NCBI RefSeq assembly: GCF_024346675.1
Contig: NZ_AP024850.1
Coordinates: 2,170,001 to 2,234,000 of the forward strand
Origin: Photobacterium sanguinicancri
GTDB lineage: Bacteria > Pseudomonadota > Gammaproteobacteria > Enterobacterales > Vibrionaceae
Reading direction: 5' to 3'
Length of the DNA: 64,000 nucleotides
In this document: in pieces, positions 47,428-57,569 of the stretch
How positions within the stretch are numbered: position 1 is the stretch's first letter
How the letters are laid out: each line of letters starts with the position of its first letter
Made by a program: the position numbers and the translations under genes
The notes under the pieces: generated by a model
What the model saw: only the letters and a program-made list of their open reading frames with translations
Databases searched by the model: none
Told to the model about the DNA's origin: nothing

Positions 47428-49716
47428 TTACTTCCTTGCTTTTGCTCGTGAAACCACTACCAAACGGTTCTCTAATACCTTTTTCTTGGTTGTGCTCGCC
47501 TTGTCTATCTCACGTAATACACGTGCTATTTCACTGTCTAAATACTTAATTGTTTTGGTTTTTGTTAAAGATCGAATGACCTTTTCTGCATTTGTAGGTA
47601 TTGGCTGCTCGAGCGCCCATAGGTAGCTATAATCGCCACTTTTAGGCGGTGTTTTTTTCACTTCAACAGGTGGCTTTGCCATATCCGCAATTCGACCAAC
47701 CTTATCGTAATACTGATGAACCAGTTCTGAACGATAAAAAGGCACTTCACCTTGAAGATACAATGCATTGCCAACATCCGTGGCAATACTTACTTTCGCT
47801 TCTGGAACAAAAGTGCTCGCACACAAACGCTCGCTATCTTTGGCATTTTCTGTGGTGTAAAACACATTTGCGGTTTCTTTTGCCCGTGTTAAGGCCACAT
47901 ACGCTAGACGGCGCTCTTCTTCTGTATCTGCACCAATACTCGCGGCAGAGCGATTAACATAGGGAAAGGCATCTTTATCCCAATAGGGTAAATACACATG
48001 GCGGTACTCACAGCCCTTTGCTCTGAATATTGTCGTGAGTTGCACACCATGCGCCGCTTTCTCACGTTGATGAACTTGTCCTGTTTGGTGGGTATAGTAT
48101 TCAAAATACTGTAGCGCTTTGGCACAGTTTTGATCCATTGTGTCTAAAACCGTTTCAATGCTATCTAAGCGCTCTAAAGCTTCTTCAATCTCAGAGTTAG
48201 TCGCTTCGGTTTTCCAAATCCAATTGTCTAACAGGCTATCTTTTCGGTACTGTCGATAAACTTCAACAGCCTTGAATGCGCCTTTTCGCTCGATGCGGGT
48301 CAGTAGATCTAGCCGATCGATGAAACTATCGAGATTAGCTTCTTTGTTCTGCGCTTTTTGCTTCTCTGCGTAACTTAACCATTGCGTTGTTGGCAACGCA
48401 GCGACAGCTGCACACATTGGTTGCAACACTTTATTGGGCACATAACAGTGGGGAAAGCACATTAGGTTAAATAATAAGCCTGATTTTTGCTGCTCCGTCC
48501 CATCTCTAAAACGACCCGTTGTAAATATCATCAAATCCATCAGCAGTCTAACTTCACGGCTATTGGATAACACTGACGGTATCGGCATTTGATATGGGAT
48601 CTGCTTAGAAAGAAAAGCGAGCTCAAATAGCAAAGCTTGAGACCAGCGACGGACTAAAATCGCCATATCATGGCTTTGAACATCATTCGCAATATGATCG
48701 TGGATCGATTGTGCAATTTCGCCAACCTGACGGCTACTTCCATTCACATGCACATGGGTATTGTCCGACTTAGCATTAGCGACAGTGATAAAATCTTGAA
48801 ATCGATTTTTATTTTGTGCAATCAACTGCCCAGCGGCCAGTGCTAAAGAGTGACCAAAACGAAAAGTGTTAGACAAGGTGTAGGTTGTTGCAGGCGCAAA
48901 GTCACGTTCAAAATTGAGCATGAATTGAGGGGCACTACCCCGCCATTTATAAATACACTGGTCGACATCACCCACAGCAATAAGCTGTGCTTGGTCACCC
49001 AACAATGCCTTTAGCAAAGCATATTGCGCGTTATTGATATCTTGGAATTCATCAACCACCAGCAAGCGGATCTGATTTTGATACTGGGTGCGAATCGCCT
49101 CAGATTGCTTCAGCACTTTTACCGATTCAACCAGCCAATCATCAAAGAACAATTTCTTGTGTTGCTTTCGAACCGTCTCAAATTCTCGATACGCATCGAG
49201 AATAAAACGATATTCATGGTTAATATCTGTCAGCTCAAAAACTTCTTTCGGCGGCAGTAAATAGGCTTTCACTAAGCCTATAAAATTCATCAAAAGTTCG
49301 ATGGTTTTCGGATCTTTAATCAACTGCTGCCGTTGATACGATTTTTCCTGCTGAGCAATACCACGAAGGATCTGCTTCGCAAAGCGCTTATCTTGCTCGC
49401 CTTCATTAAAATCAATTTGATAGCCTGTTTCTCGCAAGTACCCAGTTTGATTTAAAAACTTCAAACAAAAGCTATGGAAGGTATGCACAGGGACATCCTG
49501 CATAACACCCGATGCATGAAGTTTTTGTTTAAAATCAGACCGAATGTCTTTGTTAAACATCAGAACGAGCATTGAATTAGCCGAAATCGATTCCAGCTTT
49601 TGCCCAATCAAGCCAACTAAAGTTGTTGTTTTACCTGTGCCCGCACCCGCGATACACACGGCATTACCATCTTGGTGCTGAATAAAAGCATCTTGTTCTG
49701 AAGTAAAGGTCGTCAT
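47428..49716 (-). CDS. UvrD/Rep-family superfamily 1 DNA helicase
   Basis: The 762-residue protein shows the SF1A motifs: Q motif near residue 7, Walker A GAGTGKTTT (24-32), motif II VVDEFQDINNAQY (about 220), motif III GDVDQCIYKWRGS, motif IV-like YTLSNTFRFG, and late motifs TTIFRAKGCEYRHVYLPYW and RRLAYVALTRAK. It unwinds DNA from 3' to 5' in repair or replication restart. It is not UvrD or Rep themselves, being a separate paralogue with a distinct C-terminal region. It is probably transcribed with the small DUF2256 gene 60 bases upstream. Confidence 0.88.
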   Translation of the reverse strand: MTTFTSEQDAFIQHQDGNAVCIAGAGTGKTTTLVGLIGQKLESISANSMLVLMFNKDIRSDFKQKLHASGVMQDVPVHTFHSFCLKFLNQTGYLRETGYQIDFNEGEQDKRFAKQILRGIAQQEKSYQRQQLIKDPKTIELLMNFIGLVKAYLLPPKEVFELTDINHEYRFILDAYREFETVRKQHKKLFFDDWLVESVKVLKQSEAIRTQYQNQIRLLVVDEFQDINNAQYALLKALLGDQAQLIAVGDVDQCIYKWRGSAPQFMLNFERDFAPATTYTLSNTFRFGHSLALAAGQLIAQNKNRFQDFITVANAKSDNTHVHVNGSSRQVGEIAQSIHDHIANDVQSHDMAILVRRWSQALLFELAFLSKQIPYQMPIPSVLSNSREVRLLMDLMIFTTGRFRDGTEQQKSGLLFNLMCFPHCYVPNKVLQPMCAAVAALPTTQWLSYAEKQKAQNKEANLDSFIDRLDLLTRIERKGAFKAVEVYRQYRKDSLLDNWIWKTEATNSEIEEALERLDSIETVLDTMDQNCAKALQYFEYYTHQTGQVHQREKAAHGVQLTTIFRAKGCEYRHVYLPYWDKDAFPYVNRSAASIGADTEEERRLAYVALTRAKETANVFYTTENAKDSERLCASTFVPEAKVSIATDVGNALYLQGEVPFYRSELVHQYYDKVGRIADMAKPPVEVKKTPPKSGDYSYLWALEQPIPTNAEKVIRSLTKTKTIKYLDSEIARVLREIDKASTTKKKVLENRLVVVSRAKARK

Positions 49717-49776
49717 AATTCTAACAGGCTAAAAAATATGACTGCAATTTTGCCATAAATTGTGAAGTTAATGGAT

Positions 49777-49935
49777 TTAATCCACCTTATTCCCATGCTT
49801 CTGGCTAGTTTTTGCTCGTCGGCAACGTTCCGAACAGTACTTTACTTCATCCCAGCAACGCTTCCATTTCTTGCGCCAACTAAAAGGCTTTAAACAAACA
49901 GGACAAGGTTTTGTTGGCAGAGCAGTCTTTTTCAT
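49777..49935 (-). CDS. DUF2256 small zinc-ribbon-like protein (52 residues)
   Basis: An ATG at 49935 opens a 52-codon frame with two cysteine pairs, CPVC (11-14) and CSERC (34-38), separated by a Trp/Lys/Arg-rich stretch ([16 protein letters not shown]). This is the typical DUF2256 pattern and suggests a small metal-binding, nucleic-acid-contacting protein. Its function is unknown. It stands 60 bases upstream of the UvrD-like helicase on the same strand. Confidence 0.85.
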   Translation of the reverse strand: MKKTALPTKPCPVCLKPFSWRKKWKRCWDEVKYCSERCRRAKTSQKHGNKVD

Positions 49936-50022
49936 TAGAGGCCTTATTGATAACTAAGAAAGTAAATGTGATCGCCATATCGACAACCTTCGTAGATTAG
50001 AGACCAGACAGGAGGAAATATT

Positions 50023-50742
50023 ATGAAAGCTTGGTTAAAAGTTTCTTTATTCGCAATTGCGGCAGCCTTTATTACTGGGTGTAACGATGACGATGATTCA
50101 TCAACAACACCTACAGAGGCGCAACTTCGTGTAATACATGGTTCGGCTGATGCGCCAGCAGTCGATATTTTAGTGAACGATGCAGCAGCATTTACCAATC
50201 AAAACTTTAAAGATGTGACTGAATACGCCATGCTGCCACCAGCAACTTACAACGTTAAAGTCGTTGGGGCTGGGACAACAACAGCAGTCTTTGAGGCCGA
50301 TATTCCAGTAGAAGCAAATAAAAAATACAGTGCGATCGCCCTCGATAAATTCACAGGCGGAACAGGACCATTCACTGTCATCTTGCTTGAAGATAATGTT
50401 GAGATGAAAGATGACATGGCACAGATAAGGTTGATTCATGGTTCAGCCTTTGCAAATGATGCATCTGCAGCAGGTGTTGATATTTATGTCACAGCACCGC
50501 AGGCGGATATTACAGGCTTAACTCCCAATGTATCTGCGCTAGTCTTTAAAAAAGACACAGGCTATATCGCGCTACCAGCAGGTCAATACGACGTAACGCT
50601 AACTCCAACAGGGACTAAGACTGTTGTTAAAATGGTGACTATTGACCTTGAAAATGGAAAAGTTTATAACGCGATTGCATCTGATATGGACGCAAACTTT
50701 GCGGCAGTAGATTTAATTTTGATGGACGGCTTTGTGGAATAA
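50023..50742 (+). CDS. Lipoprotein with two DUF4397 domains
   Basis: A lipoprotein signal (FAIAAAFITGC, lipidated C20) is followed by an Asp-rich linker. Two DUF4397 repeats then begin with LRVIHGSADAPAVDILVND and IRLIHGSAF...AGVDIYVTAP; each is a beta-rich domain often found in surface lipoproteins. Asp at +2 (NDDDD follows the Cys) would favour inner-membrane retention only if Asp were directly next to Cys; here Asn is, so location is uncertain. AGGAGG precedes the ATG. The function is unknown. Confidence 0.8.
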   Translation: MKAWLKVSLFAIAAAFITGCNDDDDSSTTPTEAQLRVIHGSADAPAVDILVNDAAAFTNQNFKDVTEYAMLPPATYNVKVVGAGTTTAVFEADIPVEANKKYSAIALDKFTGGTGPFTVILLEDNVEMKDDMAQIRLIHGSAFANDASAAGVDIYVTAPQADITGLTPNVSALVFKKDTGYIALPAGQYDVTLTPTGTKTVVKMVTIDLENGKVYNAIASDMDANFAAVDLILMDGFVE

Positions 50743-50774
50743 ACCCTTTATCAGAACCTTGTTCCTAACAAACA

Positions 50775-50803
50775 AAAACAGCCCATGATGGGCTGTTTTC
50801 ATT
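50775..50803 (+). terminator. Rho-independent terminator of the DUF4397 lipoprotein gene
   Basis: The stem AAACAGCCCA/TGGGCTGTTT with a 3-base loop is followed by TC, 33 bases after the stop codon. It may also serve the convergent barrel gene. Confidence 0.85.
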
Positions 50804-50882
50804 ATACCTTAATACCCGTTCAATTTACGCAGGAACAAACATTGAGAGTAAGGCATGACTGGCTGTTGACTAGCCCGTCTAA

Positions 50883-51434
50883 TTAGAAGCTGTATTGTAC
50901 ACCTAGGCTAACAGCTTCTTTAGATACTTTTGAATCGCCATCTTTGTATTTACCGTAGTGACCCACTTCAGTAGTAAGTGCAATTTGCTCAGTCACTTTG
51001 TATTTAGCACCAACACCGTAAGACAGACCTTTCAGTGATGCTTTTTCTTTTTGACCGTTAGCTTCTAAAGACACTTTACCGTATGAGTAACCAGCAAGAC
51101 CGTATACAGAGAAAGAGTCAGTAATTGGGTAGCTAGCTAATGCGTAAGCACCCACATTGTATTTTTCTTTTGCTTTTAGCTCTGTGTTACCAGCAGTGTA
51201 TTTACCGTTCTTAACGCCCATACCCGCACGGCCTTCTACCGAGAAGTATTCGTTAACTTCGTAACCTACTTTACCATTGATTGCACCAAGCTTAGTCTTT
51301 TGCTTGTCACCGTCAGCTTTCATTGTTTGTTGCTGTAGTTGTAAATCACCACCTACATATAGACCTTCTGCTTGTGCAGCTGTCGCACCAAAACCAATAG
51401 TTGAAACGATTGCTAAGGCTAATAACTTTTTCAT
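50883..51434 (-). CDS. Small outer-membrane beta-barrel protein (OmpA/Ail-like porin family)
   Basis: A signal peptide (cleavage after AQA, about residue 22) is followed by eight amphipathic strands ending in VSLGVQYSF, whose terminal Phe is recognised by the barrel assembly machinery. The mature size of about 160 residues suits an eight-stranded barrel. The extracellular loops are rich in Lys and Asp. ATG 51434 with GGAG upstream is preferred over the frame start at 51482, since it gives a normal signal peptide. The physiological role is unknown. Confidence 0.85.
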   Translation of the reverse strand: MKKLLALAIVSTIGFGATAAQAEGLYVGGDLQLQQQTMKADGDKQKTKLGAINGKVGYEVNEYFSVEGRAGMGVKNGKYTAGNTELKAKEKYNVGAYALASYPITDSFSVYGLAGYSYGKVSLEANGQKEKASLKGLSYGVGAKYKVTEQIALTTEVGHYGKYKDGDSKVSKEAVSLGVQYSF

Positions 51435-52047
51435 GATAGCTCCATGTATTTGTAATGTTGTTTTTAACAACGTAACGAACAATTTTTAAATTCCGTTTCG
51501 AACGCTGTTTTATTCGATGGGGTGAAATTTACTCGAGTTGCTGAGGCTTGTAAATAGCAAAACTTAAATTAATTAAACATTGTTTTATTGTGGTAATAGA
51601 AAACAACAACTTAGAGATGAAAATAATTTAAGCTTGTGTATTTACTCTAATTTCAAATACTCCATTATGGATTCAATCAAATAAATAACCATTATATTAG
51701 TAAGACAATAGATGTGTTTAACCTATATTACTTACCGGTTATTTACTCAAAGTCAGCCGTATTTCAATTTAAAGCTACGTCTTTTAAACCTATGTATTTT
51801 AAACCTATGTTTTCGCTAGACCTCAGTACAGCCATTGATAAGTAATCAATGCTGGCTAGCTCACTCTGCCATCTCAACCAATCGCTTTATCTCAGCTTAC
51901 ATAAAAGGCAAACGATTGCTTTTTTACTGGCAGAGTCTTCAACTTCTGGTATGATCCGCACAGAAACAGGCAGTTGCCCTTCACAAGTACCAACAACAAG
52001 TGAGTACTTGTGCTTTCATCGCATTAATATGAAATAGGAATTTCGCC
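51435..52047. other. Intergenic stretch upstream of purC
   Basis: The stretch contains divergent promoters for the barrel gene and for purC. A PurR-type operator lies at 51906-51921. No gene is seen; a frame at 51849-52037 is not protein-like. Confidence 0.45.
51906..51921. promoter_or_regulatory. PurR-type operator upstream of purC
   Basis: AGGCAAACGATTGCTT matches the 16-bp PurR palindrome (consensus ACGCAAACGTTTGCGT) at the core GCAAACG-TTGC positions. It lies 127 bases before the purC start, where purine repression of this gene is expected. Confidence 0.75.
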
Positions 52048-53151
52048 ATGAGCCTCGCTGATCAAGTTCTTGCTGTAAATAATGACCTTCCAATCCGTAC
52101 CGACAAACCCGTGCATAGCGGTAAAGTACGTTCGGTATATTGGTTAACTGAAGAAGACAGCCAGCGTCTGATTAAAGAAAAAGGCTACAATGTTAAGCCT
52201 GATGCCCCATTAGCAATTATGGTTATTAGTGACCGTATCTCAGCTTTTGACTGTATCTGGCACGGCGAAGGCGGCATGAAAGGTGTACCTGGTAAAGGGG
52301 CTGCTCTTAACGCGATTTCAAACCACTGGTTCAAGCTGTTCAACGAAAATGGCTTAGCCGACAGCCATATTTTAGACATTCCTCATCCTTTCATTTGGAT
52401 TGTCCAAAAAGCGAAGCCTGTTATGATTGAGGCGATTTGCCGCCAATACATTACGGGCTCTATGTGGCGTTCATACGAGAAAGGCGAACGTGAATTCTGT
52501 GGTATTGAAGTACCAGAAGGCTTAACGCGTGACCAAAAGCTACCTGAATTGCTGATCACCCCTTCAACCAAAGGCATTTTAGAAAATGTTCCCGGCGTGC
52601 CTGCGGTTGATGATGTAAATATTACCCGCAAAAATATTGAAGATAACTTTGCAGCCTTCAATTTCAAATCTACCGATGATATTGCGTATTACGAGAAGCT
52701 ATTAAAAGAAGGCTTTGATGTGATCAGCGGTGAACTCGAAAAGCTTGGCCAAATCTTCGTTGATACTAAATTTGAATTTGGTTATGTGGAAGATGCACAA
52801 GGTAACGAAAAGCTGATCTATATGGATGAAGTGGGTACACCTGATTCATCACGTATTTGGGAAGAGTCTTCTTACCGTGACGGTAAAATTGTCGAAAACT
52901 CAAAAGAAGGTTTCCGTCAGTTCCTGCTTAACTACTTCCCTGATGCCGACATTCTACTTAACAAAGATCGCATGGACGAGCGTTTTGCCCTTGCTCGTGA
53001 TAACGAGCTGCCAGAAAGTGCATTAATGGCGTTATCAAAAACCTACACAGAGATCGCTGAAAAAGTAACAGGTCAAAAAATTGTCCTTAGCCAAAATCCT
53101 AAAGCTGAGATCGTCGCGATCCTACGTGAGCGATACGGTTTGATCGATTAA
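52048..53151 (+). CDS. purC: Phosphoribosylaminoimidazole-succinocarboxamide synthase (SAICAR synthase)
   Basis: PurC condenses CAIR with aspartate using ATP in purine synthesis. The SAICAR signatures are visible: [10 protein letters not shown] (start of the ATP site), [39 protein letters not shown] and [13 protein letters not shown]. The 367-residue form is longer than the E. coli enzyme (about 237) and is the one I associate with Vibrionaceae. A PurR-type operator precedes it and a bidirectional terminator separates it from the convergent cobalamin operon. Confidence 0.93.
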   Translation: MSLADQVLAVNNDLPIRTDKPVHSGKVRSVYWLTEEDSQRLIKEKGYNVKPDAPLAIMVISDRISAFDCIWHGEGGMKGVPGKGAALNAISNHWFKLFNENGLADSHILDIPHPFIWIVQKAKPVMIEAICRQYITGSMWRSYEKGEREFCGIEVPEGLTRDQKLPELLITPSTKGILENVPGVPAVDDVNITRKNIEDNFAAFNFKSTDDIAYYEKLLKEGFDVISGELEKLGQIFVDTKFEFGYVEDAQGNEKLIYMDEVGTPDSSRIWEESSYRDGKIVENSKEGFRQFLLNYFPDADILLNKDRMDERFALARDNELPESALMALSKTYTEIAEKVTGQKIVLSQNPKAEIVAILRERYGLID

Positions 53152-53188
53152 GCATTACGGATAATCACTGCAAATTTGAACTGATATC

Positions 53189-53217
53189 AAAAGGGCTGCA
53201 ATTGCGCAGCCCTTTCT
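53189..53217. terminator. Bidirectional terminator between purC and the cobalamin operon
   Basis: The stem AAAGGGCTGC/GCGCAGCCCTTT with a short loop has TTTCTT on the plus side and TTTTGATATC on the minus side. Confidence 0.88.
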
Positions 53218-53250
53218 TATTCCACATCGTTTTCCACATCGTTTCGCCAT

Positions 53251-54600
53251 TCACGCGGCTTTTCGTGTAAACAGCCACACCACGACATCTGGGTTCGAAG
53301 GGAAATACCAATGAATATAAGAGGCGGTTGTCGCCCCTTTGGTCCACACAGGATCGGTCTTACGACCATATTGGCTCACAGGCTGAGTTAGCACTTCTTC
53401 CTCCGACGAGGTCATTGAATAATGGAAAGTGTGTCCACGTAATGTGCCTAGCTCAAATGCCGCTTCAACTATGCCTAATGCTGCCAGTTTAGGCTGCATA
53501 CGAGAATGCGCATTAAGCACTCCACACATAGCGACAGGAGAAGTATTCAACCTAGCTGTTTCTGATTCACCCTCTGGTGCTACCACCGCCGTTAACGTTT
53601 TATTAAGGTAAAGCATGCCGCCACATTCTGCGACACATGGCTTACCTGCTTGAACGTGCTGTTGAATTTGAGTGATAAGCGCCTGATTAGCATGTAACGC
53701 ATCAAGGTGAAGTTCAGGGTAGCCGCCCGGTAAATACAAGGCATCACAACATGGTAACGCGGTACCCGTGAGGGGTGAAAAATAGACCAGATCAGCCCCC
53801 AAGGCTTCTAGCAGCTCAAGGTTTGCCTGATACAAAAACAGAAAGGCGTTATCTTTTGCGACCGCTACCGTCACACCAGAGAGTGCCGTTTTTTGTACCT
53901 CAGTCAAAGCGCAGGGATCATCATGTAGATCAAATGCGATTGGTTTAGGCAATGGAATGTCACTACTGGCTGCAATGACACTTGCGGCATGATCTAGCCT
54001 AGCTTCAATGTCATCCAGCTCACTGGCCTGTACCAAGCCTAAGTGACGCTCAGGTAAAGCCAAATCCATGTCTTTCGGTAACCAACCACAGAATGTCAGC
54101 GGTGGACGTAAACTTTCTTGCAGCATTTCAGCGTGACGCTCAGAGCCAACACGGTTTGCAATCACGCCAAACACATCAACATCCTGACGGTAGCTGGCTA
54201 GCCCATGTGCAATCGCACCAAAGGTTTGTGCCATTGCGCCTGCATCTATCACAGCCAAAATAGGGATACCAAACGCCGCGGCAATATCAGCACTGGAGCA
54301 CTGGCCATCAAACATCCCCATCACGCCTTCAATTAAGATCAAATCCGCTTCTTGCGATGCTTGTGCCAGTAAATTTCGACAATGTGCTTCGCCACACATC
54401 CAAAAGTCCAATTGATATACAGGTGCTTTAGAAGCTAAGGCTAAAAACTGCGGGTCAATAAAATCAGGCCCTGTTTTGAAAACCCTTACATTCTTGCCTT
54501 GCTGCGTGAAGTAACGCGCTAATGCTGCAACAACCGTGGTTTTCCCTGTGCCAGATGACGGTGCTGCCACAACCAAGGCTGGGCATGAATATGAACTCAT
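53251..54600 (-). CDS. cbiA: Cobyrinate a,c-diamide synthase
   Basis: CbiA amidates the a and c side chains of cobyrinate using glutamine and ATP. The N-terminal part is a P-loop amidoligase (APSSGTGKTTV about residue 13, KTGPDFIDP, GVMGMFDG). The C-terminal part is a glutaminase domain with YLPGGYPELH and the nucleophile Cys in CVAECGGMLY. Its ATG overlaps the stop of the upstream gene by 4 bases. The length of 449 residues is normal. It is the last gene of the operon. Confidence 0.92.
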   Translation of the reverse strand: MSSYSCPALVVAAPSSGTGKTTVVAALARYFTQQGKNVRVFKTGPDFIDPQFLALASKAPVYQLDFWMCGEAHCRNLLAQASQEADLILIEGVMGMFDGQCSSADIAAAFGIPILAVIDAGAMAQTFGAIAHGLASYRQDVDVFGVIANRVGSERHAEMLQESLRPPLTFCGWLPKDMDLALPERHLGLVQASELDDIEARLDHAASVIAASSDIPLPKPIAFDLHDDPCALTEVQKTALSGVTVAVAKDNAFLFLYQANLELLEALGADLVYFSPLTGTALPCCDALYLPGGYPELHLDALHANQALITQIQQHVQAGKPCVAECGGMLYLNKTLTAVVAPEGESETARLNTSPVAMCGVLNAHSRMQPKLAALGIVEAAFELGTLRGHTFHYSMTSSEEEVLTQPVSQYGRKTDPVWTKGATTASYIHWYFPSNPDVVVWLFTRKAA

Positions 54601-55712
54601 TGATTGTCCTTAATGTGTGTTAATACTGTGTTTACGCGCTGCAAGTCAGCATCATTGTGCGGCAAACCAAATCGAATCGCATGTTTCTCGTCGCACAGTC
54701 GCACCAGTACCCCTTGTTTGGCTAGTGTTTGATGCCACCAAGCCGCATGCGGCAGCTGAACCGTATGAAAAAGTATCCCGCTGGTCATTGTTGCTTCAAC
54801 AAGGTTATCTTTGCTGGAAAAATGGAGTAACAACACTTGGTGTAATTTATCTGCCATGGCACAGATTCGTTCACGGGTTTGCTGCTGCCAAGGTGTATCC
54901 GCTAATGCTTGCTGCAAGATATAACGGCTAGGTCCTGCAACCGTCCAAGGACCAAGCAATGCCTGTAGCGGATCAAGCACCTTGGGCTGAGCGATCACAA
55001 AGCCAACGCGTGCCCCAGCTAAGCCAAAGAACTTACCGACAGAGCGCAACACGATACAGTTTTCTGTTAGCGTTTCAGCAGCGCAATTTCCTCGTACCGC
55101 TGGATTGTTACTGTGTAAAAGCGAATGCGCTGGCGTGAGATCCATAAAAGCTTCATCAACCACCAGCCAACCACCTCGCACAGCCAATGCTTGCTGCCAC
55201 AGGTGTAATTTATTAGCTGAAACATAATGGCCCGTTGGATTATTCGGGTTAATCACTACCAATACATCTATGCTATTTAGCTGCTCAGTGGATGGCTCAT
55301 CATGGTAAAAAACCAAAGAGATAGTAACCGTAGGAAATTGCGTTAACGCTTTTCGCCAAGCCTGTTCATGCTCTTTATAACCCACCTGCGGCAACGCGAT
55401 CTGAATATCTTTTTTGCAGCTCCCCTCGACTTCACCATCACTTTCAATCAATGACGATAGGATCACACAGGGCAGCGCCATAATAGCAGCTTGGCTACCT
55501 GCGACAGGCAAGAGTGATTCACAACCGTAATATTGCTGCGCAACTTCTGTTAAACCATCGTCATCTTCAGGCAGACGATTCCACACATGTGTTGGGATCT
55601 TGCCGATAGGATATGTCCAAGGGCTAACGCCTGTAGAAAGATCGACCCATTCTTCTAGCGGTCGTTGATACAAGGCCGCGTACTCACGTAACTTTCCACC
55701 ATGGTTCAGCAT
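54597..55712 (-). CDS. cobD: Threonine-phosphate decarboxylase-like aminotransferase
   Basis: A fold-type I PLP enzyme of 371 residues: HGGKL near the start and DLSTGVSPWTYP are hallmarks of the CobD/CobC branch. VINPNNPTGHYV, VVDEAFMDLTP and SVGKFFGLAGARVGF contain the Asp and the PLP lysine. It should make (R)-1-amino-2-propanol O-phosphate, the linker attached by CbiB. It overlaps cbiA by 4 bases. Salmonella nomenclature is used; in Pseudomonas this is cobC. Confidence 0.88.
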   Translation of the reverse strand: MLNHGGKLREYAALYQRPLEEWVDLSTGVSPWTYPIGKIPTHVWNRLPEDDDGLTEVAQQYYGCESLLPVAGSQAAIMALPCVILSSLIESDGEVEGSCKKDIQIALPQVGYKEHEQAWRKALTQFPTVTISLVFYHDEPSTEQLNSIDVLVVINPNNPTGHYVSANKLHLWQQALAVRGGWLVVDEAFMDLTPAHSLLHSNNPAVRGNCAAETLTENCIVLRSVGKFFGLAGARVGFVIAQPKVLDPLQALLGPWTVAGPSRYILQQALADTPWQQQTRERICAMADKLHQVLLLHFSSKDNLVEATMTSGILFHTVQLPHAAWWHQTLAKQGVLVRLCDEKHAIRFGLPHNDADLQRVNTVLTHIKDNQ

Positions 55713-55754
55713 GTTTTACTACTCATAAATAATCTCGGTTGTGCTCTATAGACT

Positions 55755-56774
55755 TTATAACGCGGCAATAATCACCAAGACAGCGACCCATAGCCACGCG
55801 CTGCGCTCCACTAAACCACTGGCTAACGCTATTGCGGCTGCCGTTGCTTTCTCACCCTGCCCCATAAAAATTTTATCGTGTTGAATCCCATGGTATATGG
55901 CAGGCCCACCAATGGTAGTATTGATTGCCCCTGCGCCACTTGTCATCACAACCCCACCATTAGGGCTGGCACACAAATGCGCTTGAGTATGCCAACAATG
56001 AAGCGCATTTTTAGTGTTCCCCACTAAGGCATAAGTCAGGCCTGTTAGCCGAGCGGGTAACCAGCCCATCGCATCATCAAGTTTTGCCGCGCTGTAACCA
56101 AAGTGGCAGTAACGATCATTTTTATACCCCCACATCGCATCTAAGGTATTCACTAATCGAAACAACACCGCGGCTGGCGCACCACCAATTATGAACCAGA
56201 ACATGGCACCAAAAACGGCATCGTTACCATTTTCAAGCACTGACTCCACCGTTGCTGACGTCACTTGATACTGATCCATTGCGCTGGTATCACGGCTGAC
56301 AATCCAACCCACTTTTTCACGCGCGGCACAAAGGTCACCAGCTACCAAAGGGCGGTAAATCCATTGTGCGTGCTGCAATAAACTGGTTTTCCCCATCGTG
56401 AAGTACAACACGATGACATTTGCCGCTAACCACAGATATAACGAGACATGATAGAGCCAATCAAATAACCAGTATGACCCTAACAAAAGAGGCAAGATCG
56501 CCAAGCACCACGCGCAGACACCAAGCAAGATGCCTCTTGATCTCGTATTAGCCATTCGAGAGCAACGTTTTTCAGAAGCGCGAACGGCCTGGCTCGACGC
56601 TGATCGATTTAGCTGCTTTTCAATCCAGTTTGCCAAATGACCAAAACCAATCAAGGGATGAAAACGACGAACTTCGCCAAACCAAGCGTCTAGCAACAAA
56701 CCGGCCGCCAATAAAAGTGCTAGCGTGACTGAAACCGAATCAAACAACGCTGGCGGAGAATAAGCCCACAACAT
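55755..56774 (-). CDS. cbiB: Adenosylcobinamide-phosphate synthase, membrane protein
   Basis: CbiB joins the aminopropanol linker to adenosylcobyrate at the inner membrane. The 339-residue protein has four or five hydrophobic segments and the family motifs LLLDAWFGEVRRFHPLIGFG, VGWIVSRDTSAMDQYQVTSATVESVLENGNDAVFGAMFW and ASPNGG. It is 6 bases from cbiF and 42 bases from cobD, so part of the same transcript. Confidence 0.92.
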   Translation of the reverse strand: MLWAYSPPALFDSVSVTLALLLAAGLLLDAWFGEVRRFHPLIGFGHLANWIEKQLNRSASSQAVRASEKRCSRMANTRSRGILLGVCAWCLAILPLLLGSYWLFDWLYHVSLYLWLAANVIVLYFTMGKTSLLQHAQWIYRPLVAGDLCAAREKVGWIVSRDTSAMDQYQVTSATVESVLENGNDAVFGAMFWFIIGGAPAAVLFRLVNTLDAMWGYKNDRYCHFGYSAAKLDDAMGWLPARLTGLTYALVGNTKNALHCWHTQAHLCASPNGGVVMTSGAGAINTTIGGPAIYHGIQHDKIFMGQGEKATAAAIALASGLVERSAWLWVAVLVIIAAL

Positions 56775-56780
56775 GATGCA

Positions 56781-57569
56781 CTAACCTTCTTTATTCACAG
56801 TGTCACCGTCGACCACACGCGCTTTGCGGCACGCATGAGAAAACGTCGGGTCATACAATTTAGAATCAACAAAATCTTGTTCCCCAAGCACCTTACTGAC
56901 AATGATCATCGCTGTTGAGCGAATATTGGCATCATGCATTTTATCTGCAATGTCAGCCAAGGTGCCTCGAATGATGCGCTGCTCTGGGTGAGAGGCTTTT
57001 TCAACCACAGCCACAGGCCAGCTCATTGGATAAACCTCTGAAAGCTCGCGCACCACTTTACGAATGAGCGTTGCACTCAGAAATAAACACAGTGTCGCTT
57101 CATGCGCTGCCAGTGATTTGAGGTTTTCTTTGTCTGGCACAGGCGTTCGGCCAGATGCGCGGCTTAATATGATCGTCTGGCACTTTTCAGGCAAAGTGAG
57201 TTCTTGACCCAATGCCGCGGCAGACGCTTGGAATGACGACACACCGGGAATAACCTGCCAATCAATACCAAGTGCATCTAAACGACGAACTTGCTCAGCC
57301 AACGAGGAGTAGATCGAGAGATCCCCAGTTTGTACACGGGCAACATCTTCGCCATTCGCAAATGCATCCGTGTACACCTTGGTGATCGCATCCAGATCCA
57401 TATCTGCCGAGTTAAACACTTTCGCATCGGGTTTTGCCCGTTCAATCACAGCTTTGGGTACTAAGCTGCCTGCGTACAAGATCACAGGGCAACGCTCAAC
57501 TAAGCGCGCGCCTTTAACTGTGATCAAATCAGGATCTCCTGGGCCTGCACCAATAAAGAAGACGGTCAT
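56781..57569 (-). CDS. cbiF: Cobalt-precorrin-4 C11-methyltransferase
   Basis: The tetrapyrrole SAM-methyltransferase fold starts with VFFIGAGPGDPDLITVKGARL. The CbiF/CobM branch is recognisable by YAGSLVP, VARVQTGDLSIYSSLAEQ and PGVSSFQASAAALGQELTLPE. The length of 262 residues is normal. It methylates C11 of the ring. Its start overlaps the upstream cbiH stop by 4 bases. Confidence 0.92.
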   Translation of the reverse strand: MTVFFIGAGPGDPDLITVKGARLVERCPVILYAGSLVPKAVIERAKPDAKVFNSADMDLDAITKVYTDAFANGEDVARVQTGDLSIYSSLAEQVRRLDALGIDWQVIPGVSSFQASAAALGQELTLPEKCQTIILSRASGRTPVPDKENLKSLAAHEATLCLFLSATLIRKVVRELSEVYPMSWPVAVVEKASHPEQRIIRGTLADIADKMHDANIRSTAMIIVSKVLGEQDFVDSKLYDPTFSHACRKARVVDGDTVNKEG

